Source: Hymenobacter negativus (GTDB taxonomy: Bacteria > Bacteroidota > Bacteroidia > Cytophagales > Hymenobacteraceae). Taken from it: a stretch of 64,000 nt of DNA. How positions within the stretch are numbered: position 1 is the stretch's first letter; each line of letters starts with the position of its first letter. Both the position numbers and the translations under genes were made by a program. This document shows, one piece after another, positions 61,539 to 64,000 of this stretch. The stretch spans positions 1-64,000 of the forward strand of contig NZ_JAEDAE010000010.1 of NCBI RefSeq assembly GCF_016056375.1. Reading direction: 5' to 3'. The notes beneath the pieces were generated by a model, which was not told the origin of the DNA, did not search any database, and saw nothing but the letters and a program-made list of their open reading frames with translations.

Positions 61539-61607
61539 TTTGCCCGCGCCACCCGTTTTTTAGAGCGGGCAAACACTCCTCAAATTCTCATATTTCACTT
61601 TTTATTA

Positions 61608-62438
61608 ATGAATTACGACCTCTCTCAACTGCCAGAGCGCACTGCCAAGCCCCGCGAGCAGGGCTACACCATGGTAATGGACAAAGGCATGAGCCTGCGC
61701 GAAGTTGAAGACTTTCTGGAAGTGGGTGAATCCTACACCGATATTGTGAAGCTGGGCTGGGCCACGTCCTACGTGGTACCCAACCTGAAGCGCAAGCTTG
61801 AAATCTACCGCGAAGCCAACATTCCGGTGTATTTCGGCGGCACCCTGTTCGAGGCCTTCATCATCCGCAACCAATTCGACGATTACCGCCGCCTGCTGGA
61901 CACCTACGGCATGGAATACGCTGAGGTGTCGGACGGCAGTATTGACCTCGACCACGAGCGCAAATGCGAGTACATACGCGAACTAAGCAAGACCGTGCGC
62001 GTGCTGAGCGAAGTAGGCTCGAAAGATGCTGAAAAAATTATTCCGCCCTACAAGTGGATTTCGCAGATGCAGACCGAACTCGAAGCCGGGGCCATCAAGG
62101 TAATCGGCGAGGCCCGTGAGGGTGGCAACGTGGGCTTGTTCCGCAGCACCGGCGAAGTTCGCTCGGGCCTGGTGGAGGAAATTCTGACCAAGATTCCATC
62201 GGAGAAAATCCTGTGGGAAGCGCCCCAGAAAGCTCAGCAAGTGTGGTTCATCAAGCTGCTGGGAGCCAACGTAAACCTTGGCAACATCGCCCCTAATGAG
62301 GTAGTAAGCCTCGAAACCATCCGACTGGGCTTGCGCGGCGACACGTTCTCGCACTTCCTCGATATGGATGCTGTGGACCCCATGTTCCAGCCAGCGGCCA
62401 AGACCGGCAAGCCCGGCACTTCCATGCCCCGCGGCTAA
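61608..62438 (+). CDS. Phosphosulfolactate synthase (ComA family)
   Basis: A 276-residue TIM-barrel enzyme that adds sulfite to phosphoenolpyruvate to form phosphosulfolactate. Motifs: MVMDKGMSLREVEDFLEVGESYTDIVKLGWATSY, IPVYFGGTLFEAF, YAEVSDGSIDL, SEVGSKD, VIGEAREGGNVGLF and LWEAPQKAQQVWFIKLLGANVNLGNIAP, all family features (given piecewise). In methanogens it begins coenzyme M synthesis; in Cytophagales a role in sulfonate or sulfonolipid (capnine-type) metabolism is the better inference. No pathway partner is seen in the window. Confidence 0.9.
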   Translation: MNYDLSQLPERTAKPREQGYTMVMDKGMSLREVEDFLEVGESYTDIVKLGWATSYVVPNLKRKLEIYREANIPVYFGGTLFEAFIIRNQFDDYRRLLDTYGMEYAEVSDGSIDLDHERKCEYIRELSKTVRVLSEVGSKDAEKIIPPYKWISQMQTELEAGAIKVIGEAREGGNVGLFRSTGEVRSGLVEEILTKIPSEKILWEAPQKAQQVWFIKLLGANVNLGNIAPNEVVSLETIRLGLRGDTFSHFLDMDAVDPMFQPAAKTGKPGTSMPRG

Positions 62439-62468
62439 GGAAGCATAGGGCACTAGCTTAAAACTCAG

Positions 62469-62503
62469 AAGGCCCGTTGTGCTACGCACAACGGGCTTTT
62501 TCT
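62469..62503. terminator. Intrinsic terminator of the phosphosulfolactate synthase gene
   Basis: Stem AAGGCCCGTTGTG/CACAACGGGCTTTTT with a T-run, 31 bases past the stop. Confidence 0.88.
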
Positions 62504-62525
62504 GTAGGCATTGGCCTAACGCAAC

Positions 62526-62563
62526 ACAAAAAAAGCCGGCCTCCTTGCGGAAGCCGGCTTTTC
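62526..62563. terminator. Second intrinsic terminator, facing the T9SS gene
   Basis: Stem AAAAAAAGCCGGC/GCCGGCTTTT in the same convergent gap. It lies nearest the minus-strand T9SS gene stop at 62587 and works best in that direction. Confidence 0.85.
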
Positions 62564-62586
62564 TATGGGCCGAAGCCGTGGTCAGC

Positions 62587-64000
62587 TTATTGCTTCACCA
62601 CTTTCAGGTTCTTCACTTCGCCGGTGGGCAAGGTGAGTTTCACCAGGTACACACCAGCTTTCAGGTCGCTCATGCCAGCAACCGAAGCATCGGTGAGGCT
62701 GCCCGTCAGGACTACGTTCTGCTGTTGCAGGGTGCGGCCCGTCATATCGGTCACCAGCAGCTTGGCGGTGCCCGTAGCGGCCGATTGCAGGGCTACGTGG
62801 AGTTCGTTGCCAGCATTGAGGGGGTTCGGGTAGGCCACGAAGCTGGAGGCAGGAGCCTTGCCTTCGAAGCTAACAACCGTGGGGGCAAAGAAGGCATCTT
62901 TGCCGTCCAGGTCAATCTGGTGCAGGCGGTAGTAACGCTTGCCCGTCTTATTGGCCTCCTTGTCTACATAGCTGTAGTTGGTCACTTGCGTAGTGTTGGG
63001 CGAAGCACTCGGAATCGAGGCCAGTGTGCGGTACTCGGTGCCATTGGTCGAAACCTGCACTTCGTAGCCTTTGCTGTTTTCTTCCGTGGCCGTCTGCCAG
63101 GTCACCAGCGCATCGCTGCCGATGCGCTTGGCATCAAATGCCATCAGGCGAACGGGCAGCGGGGTTTCGGTGCTGCCCAGCGTGAAGGTGGCAAACTGCG
63201 TAACGCCGGTTTTGGTCACGTTGTTGTTCACCTGGTCTACCGGACCATCGCGGCCAATCAGGCTGAAAGCGCCGCCACCGTTGGTCGAGAGGAAGATGGT
63301 CAGTTGGTCTTCCGGGATACTGCTGTTGCCAGGAGTGCGGATGTCCGGACCATTCAGGCCTTGGGTTTCCGAATCGCGGTAGTGAAAAATCATCGTAGCG
63401 GTGAGGCCACCAGTATTGGTAGCCTGGTCGGAAGGACGCACACCGAAGATGCGGCGGATGCCGAATCGGCCACTAACAGGGGCATAAGCTTCTACCGTGT
63501 TGCGGGTTACGTCTACCTGGCCGGGGCTGTTGGTACCGTTGAAGGTCAGCGTCAGGCCCATGTTACCATAGGTACGGGTCTCTCCTACTGCAACGCCCAA
63601 ACGGGTGGTGCGAGCGAAACCACGCAGGTACGATATATCCGTTTCGCCGTTCAATTGCGCACCGTTGTTACCATTGACAATACCCCGGTCAGCCAGTACA
63701 ATTACTGAGAGCAAAGGCTTGGTAATATCAGTGGTCAGAACGCCTGCATTGGCATTAAGCTGCGTGTAGGGGTTTGGAATAATGGTATTAACCGAATTCA
63801 CACTGGGAGTCAGGAAGTTGATGGCCTCCGCCACGTTCATGATGCCAACCACGTCCTTGCGGCCGCCACCCGAGATATCAACCCGCTGGAACGAGCCGCC
63901 CGAGATGGTCTGGGTAGTGCTACCTGCAAACTCCATGATGGTGTTCTCGCGCTGGATGAAGCTGTCGTAGCTGTTATCGAAATTGCCGTAAACCTTCAGC
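62587..64000 (-). CDS. Secreted protein with T9SS sorting domain (5' end outside window)
   Basis: At least 471 residues; the frame stays open to the window edge, so the true start and signal peptide are missing. The in-frame ATG at 63936 is internal (upstream residues GNFDNSYDSFIQREN continue the domain). The N-terminal visible part is beta-rich (IMEFAGSTTQTISGGSFQRVDI). A 'discoidin/fibronectin-like' stretch follows (ALVTWQTATEENSKGYEVQVSTNG ... YYRLHQIDLDGK), then a type A T9SS domain (VAYPNPLNAGNELHVALQ ... VTDMTGRTLQQQN ... LKAGVYLVKLTLPTGEVKNLKVVKQ, in parts). Surface or secreted. Confidence 0.88.
   Translation of the reverse strand, partial: LKVYGNFDNSYDSFIQRENTIMEFAGSTTQTISGGSFQRVDISGGGRKDVVGIMNVAEAINFLTPSVNSVNTIIPNPYTQLNANAGVLTTDITKPLLSVIVLADRGIVNGNNGAQLNGETDISYLRGFARTTRLGVAVGETRTYGNMGLTLTFNGTNSPGQVDVTRNTVEAYAPVSGRFGIRRIFGVRPSDQATNTGGLTATMIFHYRDSETQGLNGPDIRTPGNSSIPEDQLTIFLSTNGGGAFSLIGRDGPVDQVNNNVTKTGVTQFATFTLGSTETPLPVRLMAFDAKRIGSDALVTWQTATEENSKGYEVQVSTNGTEYRTLASIPSASPNTTQVTNYSYVDKEANKTGKRYYRLHQIDLDGKDAFFAPTVVSFEGKAPASSFVAYPNPLNAGNELHVALQSAATGTAKLLVTDMTGRTLQQQNVVLTGSLTDASVAGMSDLKAGVYLVKLTLPTGEVKNLKVVKQ

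Noticed and set aside
62587..63936. Complete gene starting at ATG 63936
   Set aside because: The frame continues open to the window edge, there is no signal peptide at 63936, and T9SS cargo needs one, so the gene is truncated by the window.

Overview
The window looks like a chromosomal segment of a GC-rich member of the Bacteroidota, most likely Hymenobacter or a close Cytophagales relative. Evidence: four secreted proteins end in a type IX secretion (T9SS) sorting domain, promoters fit the Bacteroidota pattern (TTTG, about 19-20 bases, TAnnTTTG), a CarboxypepD-type SusC/TonB receptor is present, and typical Bacteroidota neighbourhoods occur (cdaA-folP, DUF1599 next to a BT_3928-like DoxX protein, rpsU-xerC-hpf). 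I saw no rRNA, tRNA, CRISPR array, prophage, transposase or defence island. Assignments rest on recognising motifs and neighbourhoods; no database search was run.

Layout. 1-5.8 kb: a small exported protein, a YihY/BrkB membrane protein, a DUF3891 protein, an alpha/beta hydrolase and a two-component system. 6-12.6 kb: a TonB-dependent receptor, a CitMHS transporter, TerC and an MFS exporter. 12.7-23 kb: a beta-propeller T9SS protein; threonine catabolism (SDR threonine dehydrogenase and kbl) flanking a BLUF blue-light sensor and an exported patatin; a giant T9SS beta-helix protein. 23.3-34 kb: cdaA, folP, DUF1599, a DoxX-like protein, a lone DppB-type permease, aroK, a fatty acid hydroxylase, a 59-residue lipoprotein, DUF1684, an operon lemA-TPM-TPM, and a nucleotidyltransferase. 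34-45 kb: a giant repetitive T9SS protein, an unknown membrane protein, a prolyl oligopeptidase, a luciferase-like oxidoreductase and a helical-repeat protein. 44.7-51.3 kb: methyl-cycle genes ahcY and metK, a methyltransferase, a DUF4397 lipoprotein, an unknown exported protein and an SDR. 51.3-54.3 kb: hpf, xerC, rpsU and an acyl-CoA dehydrogenase. 54.5-61.5 kb: a polysaccharide export/tyrosine-kinase operon. 61.6-64 kb: phosphosulfolactate synthase and a truncated T9SS protein.

No undescribed multi-gene system stands out. The most distinctive signal is non-coding: at least six families of dispersed inverted repeats, about 80-145 bp, sit exactly at gene borders. Their arms supply stop codons, an apparent start codon, a protein N-terminus and one promoter -33 box. 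Two other signals deserve a check: -7 boxes only 3-5 bases before ATG (predicted leaderless mRNAs), and GC hairpins placed right at predicted transcript 5' ends before metK, xerC and the phosphosulfolactate synthase gene.
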